From assembly GCA_937902925.1 (NCBI GenBank), contig CALFNN010000084.1, forward strand, positions 24,484 through 88,483: a DNA stretch of 64,000 nucleotides. The letters are read 5' to 3'. The notes under the pieces were generated by a model. That model did no database searches and was not told where the DNA came from. It was given only the letters and a program-made list of their open reading frames with translations. Numbering within the stretch: the stretch's first letter is position 1; every line of letters begins with the position of its first letter. Source of the stretch: an uncultured Opitutaceae bacterium (GTDB taxonomy: Bacteria; Verrucomicrobiota; Verrucomicrobiia; Opitutales; Opitutaceae). This document shows, piece by piece, positions 47,826 through 56,809 of the stretch. Made by a program: the position numbers and the translations under genes.

Positions 47826-47911
47826 TGTGGGAAGAGATAGGCCGCGCGGCGCGGTGCGGTCGAGTCGTTTTCCTCGGTTCGGGGCGCATGCGCCCTGACA
47901 CGGCGCGGCGC

Positions 47912-49093
47912 CTAAAGCGCCCGCTCGACAGCGGTGGCAAGATTTGCGGCGGCGGCGCGAAACGCCTCATCGAGGGCCAGGCCGGCGGGCGTGATGGCGT
48001 GAAGCGTGAGGCCGGCGCGGCGCCCGGCCTGGTGCTGCGCGGCGGGCGTCACGGCGCCGGCGAAGACATGGACGGGCTTGCCTTGGGCGAGGGCGCGGGC
48101 GGCGATGGCGCCGGGTCCCTTGCCGCTGAGCGAACTCTCGTCGAAACGGCCTTCGCCCGTGATGATGAGGTCGGCGGCGGCGAGTCGCGCTTCGAGATCG
48201 AGCCACGCGGCGACGAGCGGCAGGCCCGGCAGGAGCTGCGCGCCGGCGGCGGCCATGAGGCCGAACGAAATCCCGCCGGCGGCGCCGGCGCCGGGCACAT
48301 CCATCAGGGTGTCGGGCTGGCGGCAGTGCGCGCAGAGCAGGAGCGCGAGGCGCGCGCTTTCGTGGTCGAGGCGGGCGAGGTCGGCGGGAAGCAGGCCCTT
48401 TTGGGGGCCGTAGACGGCGGCGGCACCCTGCGGGCCGAGGAGCGGATTCGTGACGTCGCACGCGATGCGAATGGGCGGAAGCGGCGAAGAAATCGCGCCG
48501 CCGATCCGCGCGACGCGCGGCCAACGGGCGGGAATCGGCGGCGAGATTTGTTTTCCGGCGGGATCGAGGAAGTCGAAACCCAGCGCCGCGAGCGCGCCGA
48601 GACCGAGATCGTGCGTGGCGCTGCCGCCGACGCCGAGCAGGATGGCGCCGGCGCCAAGTTCGGCGGCGGCGCGCAGGAGTTCGCCGGTGCCGAGGGTCGT
48701 CGTCTGCCACGGATCGCGGAGGGCGGGCGCGAGGAGGGCAAGGCCGGAGGCGGCGGCCATCTCGATGACGGCAATGGGGAAGTCGGCGGATTTCGCGGCA
48801 CGATTCTCGATCGCGAGCAGCGCGCGCGCCGCTGGCGGAATCCTTGCCAGGGGGACGAGTCCGAGCGCCGCGTGGACGCGAGCGCCGCGCGGACCGGCGA
48901 CGACGAATTCTTTTTTTATCCCATCCGCCGCGGTCGTGAGAATCTCGCAGAAGCCCTCGCCGCCATCGGCGAGCGGGCAAAGGTCGAGCGTCCAGTCGGG
49001 ATGTTTCCCATGCAGCGCGCGCGCCGCGGAATCGCACGCGGCAAGCGCGGTGAGGGAATCCTTGAATTTGTCGAACGCGAGGAGGACGCGCAT
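47912..49093 (-). CDS. Glycerate kinase
   Basis: A 393-residue enzyme of the GarK/GlxK type, phosphorylating D-glycerate with ATP. MRVLLAFDKFKDSLTA, PLADGGEGF, GAILLGVGGSATHDLGLGALAALGF and DLIITGEGRFDESS are the family blocks, including the nucleotide-binding glycine loop. The start ATG at 49093 gives the standard N-terminus (the frame extends upstream to 49147 without support). First gene of the unit with NamZ and the symporter, though the 86-base gap to the next gene leaves room for a separate promoter. Confidence 0.93.
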   Translation of the reverse strand: MRVLLAFDKFKDSLTALAACDSAARALHGKHPDWTLDLCPLADGGEGFCEILTTAADGIKKEFVVAGPRGARVHAALGLVPLARIPPAARALLAIENRAAKSADFPIAVIEMAAASGLALLAPALRDPWQTTTLGTGELLRAAAELGAGAILLGVGGSATHDLGLGALAALGFDFLDPAGKQISPPIPARWPRVARIGGAISSPLPPIRIACDVTNPLLGPQGAAAVYGPQKGLLPADLARLDHESARLALLLCAHCRQPDTLMDVPGAGAAGGISFGLMAAAGAQLLPGLPLVAAWLDLEARLAAADLIITGEGRFDESSLSGKGPGAIAARALAQGKPVHVFAGAVTPAAQHQAGRRAGLTLHAITPAGLALDEAFRAAAANLATAVERAL

Positions 49094-49156
49094 CGCGGGC
49101 GAACGTGTCGCGTCGGGCGGCGAGTTAAAAGACCAATCCTGCCTCACCCCGGGATG

Positions 49157-49408
49157 CTACGAATTTCGGTCCAGGTCGACCAAGGCGAAGCGCGGCGTCT
49201 CGCGGCCGTCGATGACCACCGACTCGGTGAACATCGCGGCGGGCCGGACCCAGAGTCCGCGTTCACCATAGAGGGCTTGGTAGACGACCACCGGCGCGAG
49301 GGTTTCCGAGTGCCGGGCGAGGCCGAGCACGCGATACTCGTGGCCCTTGTAGTGACGGTAACGGCCCGGGCGGGGTTCGGCGGGCAGGGGCGGGAGCGGG
49401 TCGTTCAT
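49157..49408 (-). CDS. DUF1653 domain protein
   Basis: An 83-residue protein; GRYRHYKGHEYRVLGLARHSETL and PVVVYQALYGERGLWVRP (given as short blocks) are the conserved DUF1653 core, often involving HYKG and LWVRP. Function unknown in the family. It begins at the ATG of 49408 (MNDPLPPLP); it is separated by 62 bp from glycerate kinase on the same strand and may be co-transcribed or independent. Confidence 0.88.
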   Translation of the reverse strand: MNDPLPPLPAEPRPGRYRHYKGHEYRVLGLARHSETLAPVVVYQALYGERGLWVRPAAMFTESVVIDGRETPRFALVDLDRNS

Positions 49409-49589
49409 GAGGGGATGGGATCGGAGGGTAGGGCGGCACGGCGCGGGCCGCAACTGCGGCGGGCGGACGAGTCAACCCCGGCGGATTCGAGGCGGAGAGT
49501 TCGGAGCGAATCGTCCGCGGTGGCGGCCGACGATGTTAGCGTAACATCGCTTCGGGTTTGTCGCGGGCGGCGGCATTCGCTAGAGTCGA

Positions 49590-52064
49590 ATGATGCTTCC
49601 CCGCATCTCCGTCCTGTTTTTGATTTCGAGCGGTCTTTCGCTGGGCGCCGTGCCGGTGCCGGGCGACTTCGTGCGCGACCTGCCGGTCGCCGCGATTTAC
49701 CACGACGGCTGGATCGACCTGAACAAGAACGGCGTGAAGGATCCCTATGAGGATCCGGCGCTCCCGGCCGAGGTGCGCATCGCCGACCTGCTGGGGCGGA
49801 TGACGCTGGAGGAAAAAACGGCGCAGATGGTGACGCTGTATGGCTTTCCCCGCGTGCTGAAGGACGACCTGCCGACGGAAAAGTGGGACACGTCGTTCTG
49901 GAAGGACGGCATCGGCAACATCGACGAGGACATCAACGGCAGCACGGGTTTCACGAACAATCTCGCGCAGTCGAAATACGACCTGCCGTGGTCGTTGCAC
50001 GCCCGCGCGCTGAACGAGGTGCAGCGGTTCTTTATCGAGCGCACGCGGCTCGGCGTGCCGGCCGACTTCACCAACGAAGGGATTCGCGGTCTGCTGCACT
50101 CGAAGGCGACGAGTTTCCCGGCGCAGCTCGGCGTGGCGAGCGCGTTCGACCGCGAACTCGTGCGCGAGATCGGGCGGATCACCGGCAGCGAGGGCCGCGC
50201 GCTCGGCTACACGAACGTCTACTCGCCGATTCTCGAAGTCGCGCGCGATCCGCGCTGGGGCCGGATCGTCGAGAGCTATGGCGAGGATCCGTTCCTCGTC
50301 GGCGAACTCGGCGTCGAGGAAACGCGGGGCATCCAGGAGGAGCGCGTCGTGTCGACGTTGAAGCATTTCGCGGTCTACAGCGTGCCGAAGGGCGGGCGGG
50401 ACGGCGATGCGCGCACCGACCCGCAGGTCACATGGCGCGAGGTGGAAACCGTGTTTCTCCAGCCGTTCCGCCGCGCGGTGCGCGAGGGCGGCGCGCTGGG
50501 CGTGATGGCGTCCTACAACGATTACGATGGCGTGCCCATCGAGGGCAACCGGCGGTTCCTGACGGATATTTTGCGGGAGGAATTTGGATTTCACGGTTAC
50601 GTGGTATCGGACAGCGGAGCGGTGGAGTTCATGCACACCAAACACCACACGGCGGCGACGGCGGCGGACGCGATCCGGCAATCGGTCGAGGCGGGGCTCA
50701 ACATCCGCACGAACTTCACGCCGCCCGAAGCCTACGGCGATCCGTTGCGCGAACTCGTCCGGAGCGGACAGCTCTCGATGGCCGTCATCGACCAGCGGGT
50801 GCGGGAAATCCTCGGCGTGAAGTTCTGGCTCGGTCTGTTCGACCAGCCCTACGTCGCCGATCCGGCGGCGGCGGACAAGATCGTCCGTTCGCCGGCGCAC
50901 CTCGCCGCGGCCGAGCGCGCGGCACACGAGTCGATCGTGCTGCTCAAGAACGAGGGCGGCGCGTTGCCCTTGAAGAAGGATTTGAAGAAGATCCTCGTGA
51001 CTGGTCCGCTCGCGGACAACGCGCATGGCTGGATGTCGCGCTACGGTCCGCAAAAACTCGACTTCATCACGCCGCTGGCCGGGCTGCGGGCGAAACTCGG
51101 GCCGGGCGTCGAGGTGCGTTACGCGGCGGGTTGCGCGGTGAAGGACGAACATTTTCCGGAAAGCGATGTGCTCAAGGAGCCGCCCTCCGACGCGGTGCGC
51201 GCCGGCATCGCCGCGGCGGTCGCCGCGGCGGCGGACGTCGACGAGATCGTCGCCGTCCTCGGCGAGACCGACGAGCTCTGCCGCGAATCGGCGAGCCGCA
51301 TCAGCCTCAACCTGCCCGGTTATCAGGAGGAATTGCTGGAGGCGCTGCAGGCGACCGGCAAGCCGCTGGTGCTCGTGCTCTCGAACGGCCGTCCGCTCAG
51401 CGTGAACTGGGCGGTGAAACACGTGCCGGCGATCGTGGAGATGTGGTTCCCGGGCGAGGCGGGCGGCGCGGCCCTCGCGGACATCTTGATGGGCGACTAC
51501 AATCCCTCCGGCCGGCTGCCGGTCACGTTTCCGCGGAGCGTCGGACAGATTCCGCTCAACTTCCCGACGCATCCCGGCGCGCAGTCGCGGGACCCGGGCC
51601 AGGTCACGGGCCCGCTGTTCCCGTTTGGTTTCGGGCTCAGCTACACCGCGTTTCAATACGCGGACCTGAAAATCTCGCCCGAGCGGACCGGCGTCGGCGG
51701 CACGGTCGACGTCGCGTGCGAGGTGAAGAACGCCGGGGCCGTCGCCGGCGACGAGGTCGTGCAACTCTACCTGCGCGACGACTACAGCAGCGTGACGACG
51801 TGGGAGCGGGAGCTGGCCGGGTTTGCGCGCGTGACGCTGCAGCCCGGCGAAGCGCGCACGGTCAAGTTCGCCGTTCCGCCCGCGCGGCTTGCGCTCTATG
51901 ACCGCGACGGTCACTGGACCGTGGAGCCGGGGCGGTTCACGGCGATGATCGGCGCGTCGTCGGAAGACATCCGCTTGCGCGGGAATTTCACGCTCACGCG
52001 CGCCGATGGCACGGCGCCCGAGGAGGTCCCGCTGCGCGACGAACGGATTACAGACTCGCGATAA
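49590..52064 (+). CDS. Secreted GH3 beta-glucosidase-like enzyme
   Basis: An 824-residue glycoside hydrolase family 3 protein with an N-terminal signal (about residues 1-20). LLGRMTLEEKTAQM marks the N-domain start; NEGIRGLL, LKHFAVYS and the nucleophile Asp341 in VVSDSGAVEF are visible. The C-domain reads VLLKNEGGALPLKKDLKKI and the fibronectin-III-like domain ends the protein. Before the catalytic domain, residues near 35-50 (DLNKNGVKDPYED) look like a calcium-binding loop. Followed 31 bp later by an esterase, both likely export enzymes of one unit. Likely a beta-glucosidase, beta-xylosidase or similar. Confidence 0.93.
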   Translation: MMLPRISVLFLISSGLSLGAVPVPGDFVRDLPVAAIYHDGWIDLNKNGVKDPYEDPALPAEVRIADLLGRMTLEEKTAQMVTLYGFPRVLKDDLPTEKWDTSFWKDGIGNIDEDINGSTGFTNNLAQSKYDLPWSLHARALNEVQRFFIERTRLGVPADFTNEGIRGLLHSKATSFPAQLGVASAFDRELVREIGRITGSEGRALGYTNVYSPILEVARDPRWGRIVESYGEDPFLVGELGVEETRGIQEERVVSTLKHFAVYSVPKGGRDGDARTDPQVTWREVETVFLQPFRRAVREGGALGVMASYNDYDGVPIEGNRRFLTDILREEFGFHGYVVSDSGAVEFMHTKHHTAATAADAIRQSVEAGLNIRTNFTPPEAYGDPLRELVRSGQLSMAVIDQRVREILGVKFWLGLFDQPYVADPAAADKIVRSPAHLAAAERAAHESIVLLKNEGGALPLKKDLKKILVTGPLADNAHGWMSRYGPQKLDFITPLAGLRAKLGPGVEVRYAAGCAVKDEHFPESDVLKEPPSDAVRAGIAAAVAAAADVDEIVAVLGETDELCRESASRISLNLPGYQEELLEALQATGKPLVLVLSNGRPLSVNWAVKHVPAIVEMWFPGEAGGAALADILMGDYNPSGRLPVTFPRSVGQIPLNFPTHPGAQSRDPGQVTGPLFPFGFGLSYTAFQYADLKISPERTGVGGTVDVACEVKNAGAVAGDEVVQLYLRDDYSSVTTWERELAGFARVTLQPGEARTVKFAVPPARLALYDRDGHWTVEPGRFTAMIGASSEDIRLRGNFTLTRADGTAPEEVPLRDERITDSR

Positions 52065-52095
52065 GGCGCCGCCGGCGCCAACGTGGCTTCGTTCC

Positions 52096-52998
52096 ATGAA
52101 GCCTTTTTATTCTGCGGTCGCGCTGGCCGCTGCCGTCGGTGCGCATGCTTCCGAGCCGGCGCCGAGTGTCGTGTCCGACGTCGCTTATCTGGCGGCCGGG
52201 CGCACCGAGAAACTCGACCTCTATCTTCCCGCGCCACCGGCGGACGGGCGCCTGCCGACTGTGGTATGGATCCACGGCGGGGGCTGGACCAGCGGCGACA
52301 AGGCGGAGGCGCGGGCGAAGGAAATCTGCGGGACACTGGCCGGGGCCGGCTACGTGGCGGCGAGCATCAACTACAGGCTCGGCAACGATGCGTGGCCGCA
52401 AAACCTCCTCGATTGCAAGGAGGCGGTCCGCTTTCTCCGGGCGCACGCGGCGGAATATCACGTGGACCCGGACCGGATTGCCGTCGCGGGCGGTTCCGCG
52501 GGCGGGCATCTGGCGCTGATGGTCGGCTTCACTGCGGGGCAGAAGGAATTCGAGCCGGCGGCGGGACCGGGTGTTTCCAGCGCGGTGCGCTGCATCGTCG
52601 ATCTCTACGGGCCGACGGATTTGCTGGTCCACGGGCAGACCGATGAGAAAGGCGAGCCGACGCCGATGCGGAAACTGATGGCGAAGTCGCTGGCGGCTTT
52701 CGGCGTAACCTCGGACGAGGCGGAGCTGCTGCGCGTCGCTTCGCCGGTCGAGCATGTCGCGCAGGATATTCCGCCGGTGCTGATCCTCCACGGCCGGGCG
52801 GACACGACCGTCGACTTCTCCCAGTCGGAAAAACTGGACCGTCTGTTGCGGGAAAAGGGCGTGGAGCACGAGTTTGTCCCGCTCGATGGCGTCGGGCACA
52901 CTTTCAACTGGGAGACGTGGAACAACCGGCCGCTGCCGCGCGACCTCCGGCCCGTGGCGCTGGCGTTTTTGGCGAAACATCTCAGCCCGGGCCGGTGA
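52096..52998 (+). CDS. Secreted alpha/beta-hydrolase esterase
   Basis: A 300-residue protein with a signal peptide (residues 1-19, AHAS cleavage site). VVWIHGGGWTSGDKA holds the HGGG oxyanion loop, AGGSAGGH has the catalytic Ser134, the acid is Asp235 (HGRADTTVDF) and the histidine is His267 (GVGHTF). This is the carbohydrate esterase type related to acetyl-xylan and feruloyl esterases. Acts with the GH3 enzyme on substituted plant or algal polysaccharides; exact substrate unknown. Confidence 0.88.
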   Translation: MKPFYSAVALAAAVGAHASEPAPSVVSDVAYLAAGRTEKLDLYLPAPPADGRLPTVVWIHGGGWTSGDKAEARAKEICGTLAGAGYVAASINYRLGNDAWPQNLLDCKEAVRFLRAHAAEYHVDPDRIAVAGGSAGGHLALMVGFTAGQKEFEPAAGPGVSSAVRCIVDLYGPTDLLVHGQTDEKGEPTPMRKLMAKSLAAFGVTSDEAELLRVASPVEHVAQDIPPVLILHGRADTTVDFSQSEKLDRLLREKGVEHEFVPLDGVGHTFNWETWNNRPLPRDLRPVALAFLAKHLSPGR

Positions 52999-53446
52999 GG
53001 CGGACGTTGCCGGCCGCCGGCGGGTGAACGGAAGGAAGCCGGCCGCAAGGGGCGGTGGCGTTGGGCCGCGCGGCGCAGCCGTTGTCGGAGCCGGGTGGAC
53101 CGTCGCGGGACCGCGCGGGACGCGCGACGCCAGGCGATCCGACGGCCGGCGGGAACGCACCTGACGGAAAAGTCAGGCAGTCTGGATTGTTCGGAACCGG
53201 GGGCGGCCATGATGATTAATAATTATATAACAGCCGCCCGGGATCATTGAATCCGGGGTGCCGTTCGACCCGCAAAATCAATCCCTTTTTCATGCCCCAG
53301 CAGACTGCGAAGCGGTCGGGTGCGGCTTCGAGTCCCCCGTCCGCCGCTTGTTAATAGTAATTAATTTTCTGTCCGCGACGGGATGACGCCGGCGAGCGCC
53401 CCGCCCGGAGCCCACCGGCGCGGTGGGAATTTTCCGCCCTAAAACC
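52999..53446. promoter_or_regulatory. 448-bp gap upstream of the TonB-dependent receptor with AT-rich islands
   Basis: The DNA drops locally to near-pure A/T in a GC-rich genome at 53211-53231 (ATTAATAATTATATAA; palindrome ATAATTAT at 53219-53226) and at 53350-53369, where TTAAT-AGTA-ATTAA (53351-53364) is a perfect interrupted palindrome. These look like a promoter and/or operator for the receptor gene. A small stem CCTGAC/GTCAGG with loop GGAAAA lies at 53160-53177. A 20-codon ORF at 53292-53354 overlaps the second island; I see no support that it is translated. No Shine-Dalgarno is visible before the receptor ATG at 53447. Confidence 0.55.
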
Positions 53447-56400
53447 ATGAACGACCAACCCACCCAAACAACCCTCCGGCGCGGTGTCACCGCGCTCCGC
53501 CGAATCGCCACGCGTTTTGCCCTGTCCACCGCCCTGGCGCTCACCGTCCACGCCCAAACGGGCGGCACGGGCGTCGTCACCGGCCGCATTTCCAATCCCG
53601 CCACCGGCGAATATGTCCGCAACGCCGAGGTGCGCGTCCAAGGCACGAACCTCGAGACCGCGACCGAGGAGGGCGGTTATTACCGGCTGGGCAACGTGCC
53701 CGCCGGGCAGGCGACCATCGTCGCCAGCTACCCCGGCGCCGACCCGATCACCGCCACGATCACCGTGACGCCGGGCGCGATGGCGACGAAGGATTTCGAG
53801 ATCGCGCTCACCAGCGCCCGCCGCCGCGGCGACGACGTGGTGAAGCTCGGCGCGTTCGTCGTCGAGACCGAACGCGAGGGCCAGTCGAAGATGGTTGCCG
53901 AGCAGAAGCAGGCGATGAACGTCAAGGAAGTGATGTCCGCCGACAACTTCGGGGACATGTCCGAGCAGAACATCGGCGAGTTTTTGAAATACATGCCGGG
54001 CATCACCATCGACTACGTCGAGACCGACACGCGTTCGGCGAGCATGGGCGGCATGGACCCGAAATACGGCTACGTGACACTCGACGGCAACGCCCAGGCG
54101 AGCGGCGACAGCGGCAGTTTCGGCAGCAGCACGCGGCAATTCGAGTTCGAGTCGGTCTCGATGAACAATATCGAGTCGATCGAGGTGAACAAGACGCTAA
54201 CTCCCGACATGTGGGCCGACGCCCCGGCGGGCACCGTGAACCTCCGCACGCGCAGCGCGCTCGACGTGAAGCATCCGAAGGCCGGATTCTCCGCGGGCGT
54301 CATCTGGAATTCGCTGGAGAACGGTTTCCACAGCACGCCCCGGCACGACGACGCGACGCACCCGAAGACCCGCCCGCGGCTCTCGTTCGACTACAGCAGC
54401 GGCGCCGTCGCGGGCGGCAAGTTCGGCATCACGCTCAACGGCTCCTTCACCAGCATCTACAAGGAGCAATACCGCCACAGCCTCGGCTACGACTACAACT
54501 CCAGCCAGGCGATCGCGGCCGGCACGCCGCGCGTCACCTCCGTCAACTTCAAGGACGGCCCGAAGATCACCGACAAGTTCGCCGGCGGCGTGAAGGTCGA
54601 CTACCAGCCGTTTCCCGGACTGCGGATGACCTCGGCGGTGAGCTACAGCTGGTTCAACGACATGTTCGCGAACCGCAACCTGAACTTCGTCACGAACGCC
54701 GCGAACCTCGGCGCGGGTTCGTCCCTCACCAAGGTCATCGCCAACAACAGCAACAACGCCAACACGCGCGTCGACCAGTCGGGCGAGTCGACCGGAAAAT
54801 TCAAGGACAACAGCAATCTCAGCTACATGGTGAACTACCGGCATGGCCCGTGGACGGTCGATCTCTCCCTGCTGTATTCCCGCGCACGCGAGCACCGCGG
54901 TGCGCTCTACTATGGCACGATCGGCAACACCCCGGTCCGGCTCAGCCGCGTCGGCTGGACCGCGGAGCGGCCGAGCGTCGATTCGTCGGCGTGGTATATC
55001 GCGCAGACCTCGGGCGGCGACTGGTATGACTGGAACAACTGGGGCGTCTACGATGCGCAGGACATGAACGCCAACAAGCAATACGGCCTGACCGAGCAAT
55101 ACACCGGCAAGCTCGACGTGAAACGGGCGATGAGCTGGGAGATTCCGACGATCTATCAGTTTGGTCTCGGCCAGAATGTCGCGTTCAAGCATCGCTGGGC
55201 GAGCGAATCGTTCGTCGGGCGCTATGTGGGGCCGACGGGCAACGCGCTGACCTCGCGACTCCCGTTGTCGCAGGCCTATTTCGACATCAACACCGGCTTC
55301 GGCGGCGGCATCGGCCACCTGCCGGTCGTGGACAAGGAGGCGGTCTATGCGCTGCACCGCGACCACCCGGAATATTTCACGCAGTCCGAGTCCAACCTCG
55401 CGACGGAGATCAACAACGTGAATGGCAGCTTCCAAAGCAACCAGGAGGATGTGCGCGCGTTTTACGGCATGCAGCAAAGCCGCCTCGGCCGCTGGCAGTT
55501 GCTGGCCGGCCTGCGGGTCGAGAACACCCGCACGACCAGTCGCGTGCCGGTGGACGTGCCGATCCCGCAGAATCCGTTTGCGATCAAGGGCACGTCGACG
55601 ATCGGCGGGGTGCCGACGACGGTCTATCGCGTCGCCAACACGCGCGATTACGCGAACTACCGCTGGTCGCAGGGCACGACCTCGACCTGGGGCGAATACA
55701 CCGACCTGATGCCGAGCGCGGCGGCAAAGTATACGATTCGCGACAACCTCTTCCTGAAGCTCGGCTACAACAAGGCGATCAAGCGGCCCGATCTCAACCG
55801 GACGGCGGGCCCGTGGAGCATCAGCACCGACGATGTGACCGGCGACAGCACGATCACCGTGCCGAATCCGGACCTGAAGCCGGAGCGTTCGCAGCGTTAC
55901 TCGGTCATGCTCGAATATTATTTCGAGCCGGCGGGGACGGCGAGCGTGCACGTTTTCCAGACCGATCTCGACAATCCGATCGAGAGCAGCCCGGAGGACA
56001 CGACGGCTGCCGACGCCGGATTCGGCGACGATCCGTCGCTCGCCGGATATTTTTTCCGCACCTATTTCAACCTGGGCACGAGCCAGCGCATCCGGGGGAT
56101 CGAGCTGAGCTATTCGCAGCAATTGCGCTTCCTGCGGAACGAATTCCTGCGCGCGACGACCCTCTGGGCGAACTACTCGCAGACCTCGTCGACGCCGCGG
56201 CCCCGGGTATCGACGCGCTACGTGCCGCGCGGCGCGAGCGGCGGGTTCAAATGGAGCTACGGCAAATACTATCTCGCGGTCAGCGGCACGTGGACGGACG
56301 AGACGTTCACAGGCAGCAACACGGTGCCCTCGAACTCGATCATCACGCCCAACGCGCCGGAATACCTGAAACCCCGGACCATCATCGGCGTGAGCGCGCG

Positions 56401-56551
56401 CTACAAGCTGACGAAGAACCTCAGCCTCTTCGTGACCGGCGACCGCGCCTACGATTCGGGCAAGATCTGGTATTACAAATACGACGGACGCATCCGCCAG
56501 GTCGAGCGCTACGGCAGCCAGTGGAGCGTCGGCGTGCAGGGCAACTACTGA
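53447..56551 (+). CDS. TonB-dependent outer-membrane receptor
   Basis: A 1034-residue receptor. A signal peptide covers about the first 35 residues (TVHAQ cleavage region). Then a carboxypeptidase-regulatory-like beta domain (GVVTGRISNPATGEYVRN), a plug domain (KEVMSADNFGDMSEQNIGEFL), and a long beta-barrel ending in QWSVGVQGNY. Acidic surface loops such as DSGSFGSSTRQFEFES are visible. The start is the ATG at 53447; an in-frame ATG at 53423 adds eight residues before it. No SusD-like gene sits beside it, as in Opitutaceae. Imports an oligosaccharide or other large ligand, probably one linked to the nearby fucosidase and GH3. Confidence 0.94.
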   Translation: MNDQPTQTTLRRGVTALRRIATRFALSTALALTVHAQTGGTGVVTGRISNPATGEYVRNAEVRVQGTNLETATEEGGYYRLGNVPAGQATIVASYPGADPITATITVTPGAMATKDFEIALTSARRRGDDVVKLGAFVVETEREGQSKMVAEQKQAMNVKEVMSADNFGDMSEQNIGEFLKYMPGITIDYVETDTRSASMGGMDPKYGYVTLDGNAQASGDSGSFGSSTRQFEFESVSMNNIESIEVNKTLTPDMWADAPAGTVNLRTRSALDVKHPKAGFSAGVIWNSLENGFHSTPRHDDATHPKTRPRLSFDYSSGAVAGGKFGITLNGSFTSIYKEQYRHSLGYDYNSSQAIAAGTPRVTSVNFKDGPKITDKFAGGVKVDYQPFPGLRMTSAVSYSWFNDMFANRNLNFVTNAANLGAGSSLTKVIANNSNNANTRVDQSGESTGKFKDNSNLSYMVNYRHGPWTVDLSLLYSRAREHRGALYYGTIGNTPVRLSRVGWTAERPSVDSSAWYIAQTSGGDWYDWNNWGVYDAQDMNANKQYGLTEQYTGKLDVKRAMSWEIPTIYQFGLGQNVAFKHRWASESFVGRYVGPTGNALTSRLPLSQAYFDINTGFGGGIGHLPVVDKEAVYALHRDHPEYFTQSESNLATEINNVNGSFQSNQEDVRAFYGMQQSRLGRWQLLAGLRVENTRTTSRVPVDVPIPQNPFAIKGTSTIGGVPTTVYRVANTRDYANYRWSQGTTSTWGEYTDLMPSAAAKYTIRDNLFLKLGYNKAIKRPDLNRTAGPWSISTDDVTGDSTITVPNPDLKPERSQRYSVMLEYYFEPAGTASVHVFQTDLDNPIESSPEDTTAADAGFGDDPSLAGYFFRTYFNLGTSQRIRGIELSYSQQLRFLRNEFLRATTLWANYSQTSSTPRPRVSTRYVPRGASGGFKWSYGKYYLAVSGTWTDETFTGSNTVPSNSIITPNAPEYLKPRTIIGVSARYKLTKNLSLFVTGDRAYDSGKIWYYKYDGRIRQVERYGSQWSVGVQGNY

Positions 56552-56570
56552 AGGGGTGGCAGTTCATCGC

Positions 56571-56602
56571 AAAGGCGGAGGGCATCGGCCCTCCGCTTTT
56601 TT
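56571..56602 (+). terminator. Intrinsic transcription terminator after the receptor
   Basis: A perfect 9-base-pair stem, GCGGAGGGC (56575-56583) and GCCCTCCGC (56588-56596), loop ATCG, followed by TTTTTT at 56597-56602. Adenines on the 5' side make it potentially bidirectional. It follows the receptor stop by about 20 bases. Confidence 0.88.
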
Positions 56603-56646
56603 GTGCGCGAAGCCAATCGCCCAATGAGAAGTGGATTCAGTTTTGG

Positions 56647-56731
56647 GGTGGGGCCGTTTCTCCGAAACGGCCTGGGTTCCAGCGACCGGTTCGCTCTTCA
56701 ACCCAGGCCGGCGCGGAGAGCCGGCCTCACC
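56647..56731. repeat. REP-like inverted doublet with compensatory stem changes
   Basis: Unit 1 at 56647-56678 and unit 2 at 56700-56731, in inverted orientation and 26 of 32 bases alike after reversal. In unit 1 the stem is GGCCGTTTC/GAAACGGCC with loop TCC; in unit 2 the stem becomes GGCCGGCTC-type. Two base pairs differ in a compensated way (TA to GC and TA to CG). The spacer and the following DNA hold additional short stems (for example GTTCGC/GCGAAC at 56740-56757). Located between two convergent genes. Confidence 0.8.
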
Positions 56732-56809
56732 TCCGAACCGTTCGCAAATTAGCGAACCTGGAGATGACAGAGTGGATTGGCGGCGGAATGGGTCCCGTGA
56801 CCGCGCTCT

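Noticed and set aside
53292..53354. A 20-codon ORF upstream of the TonB-dependent receptor
   Set aside because: No ribosome-binding site and no protein signal; short ORFs of this size are expected by chance. It overlaps the AT island that is better read as regulatory DNA.
53423..53446. Earlier ATG for the receptor (MGIFRPKT)
   Set aside because: The eight extra residues are not part of a signal sequence; the start at 53447 gives the usual basic N-terminus before the hydrophobic core.
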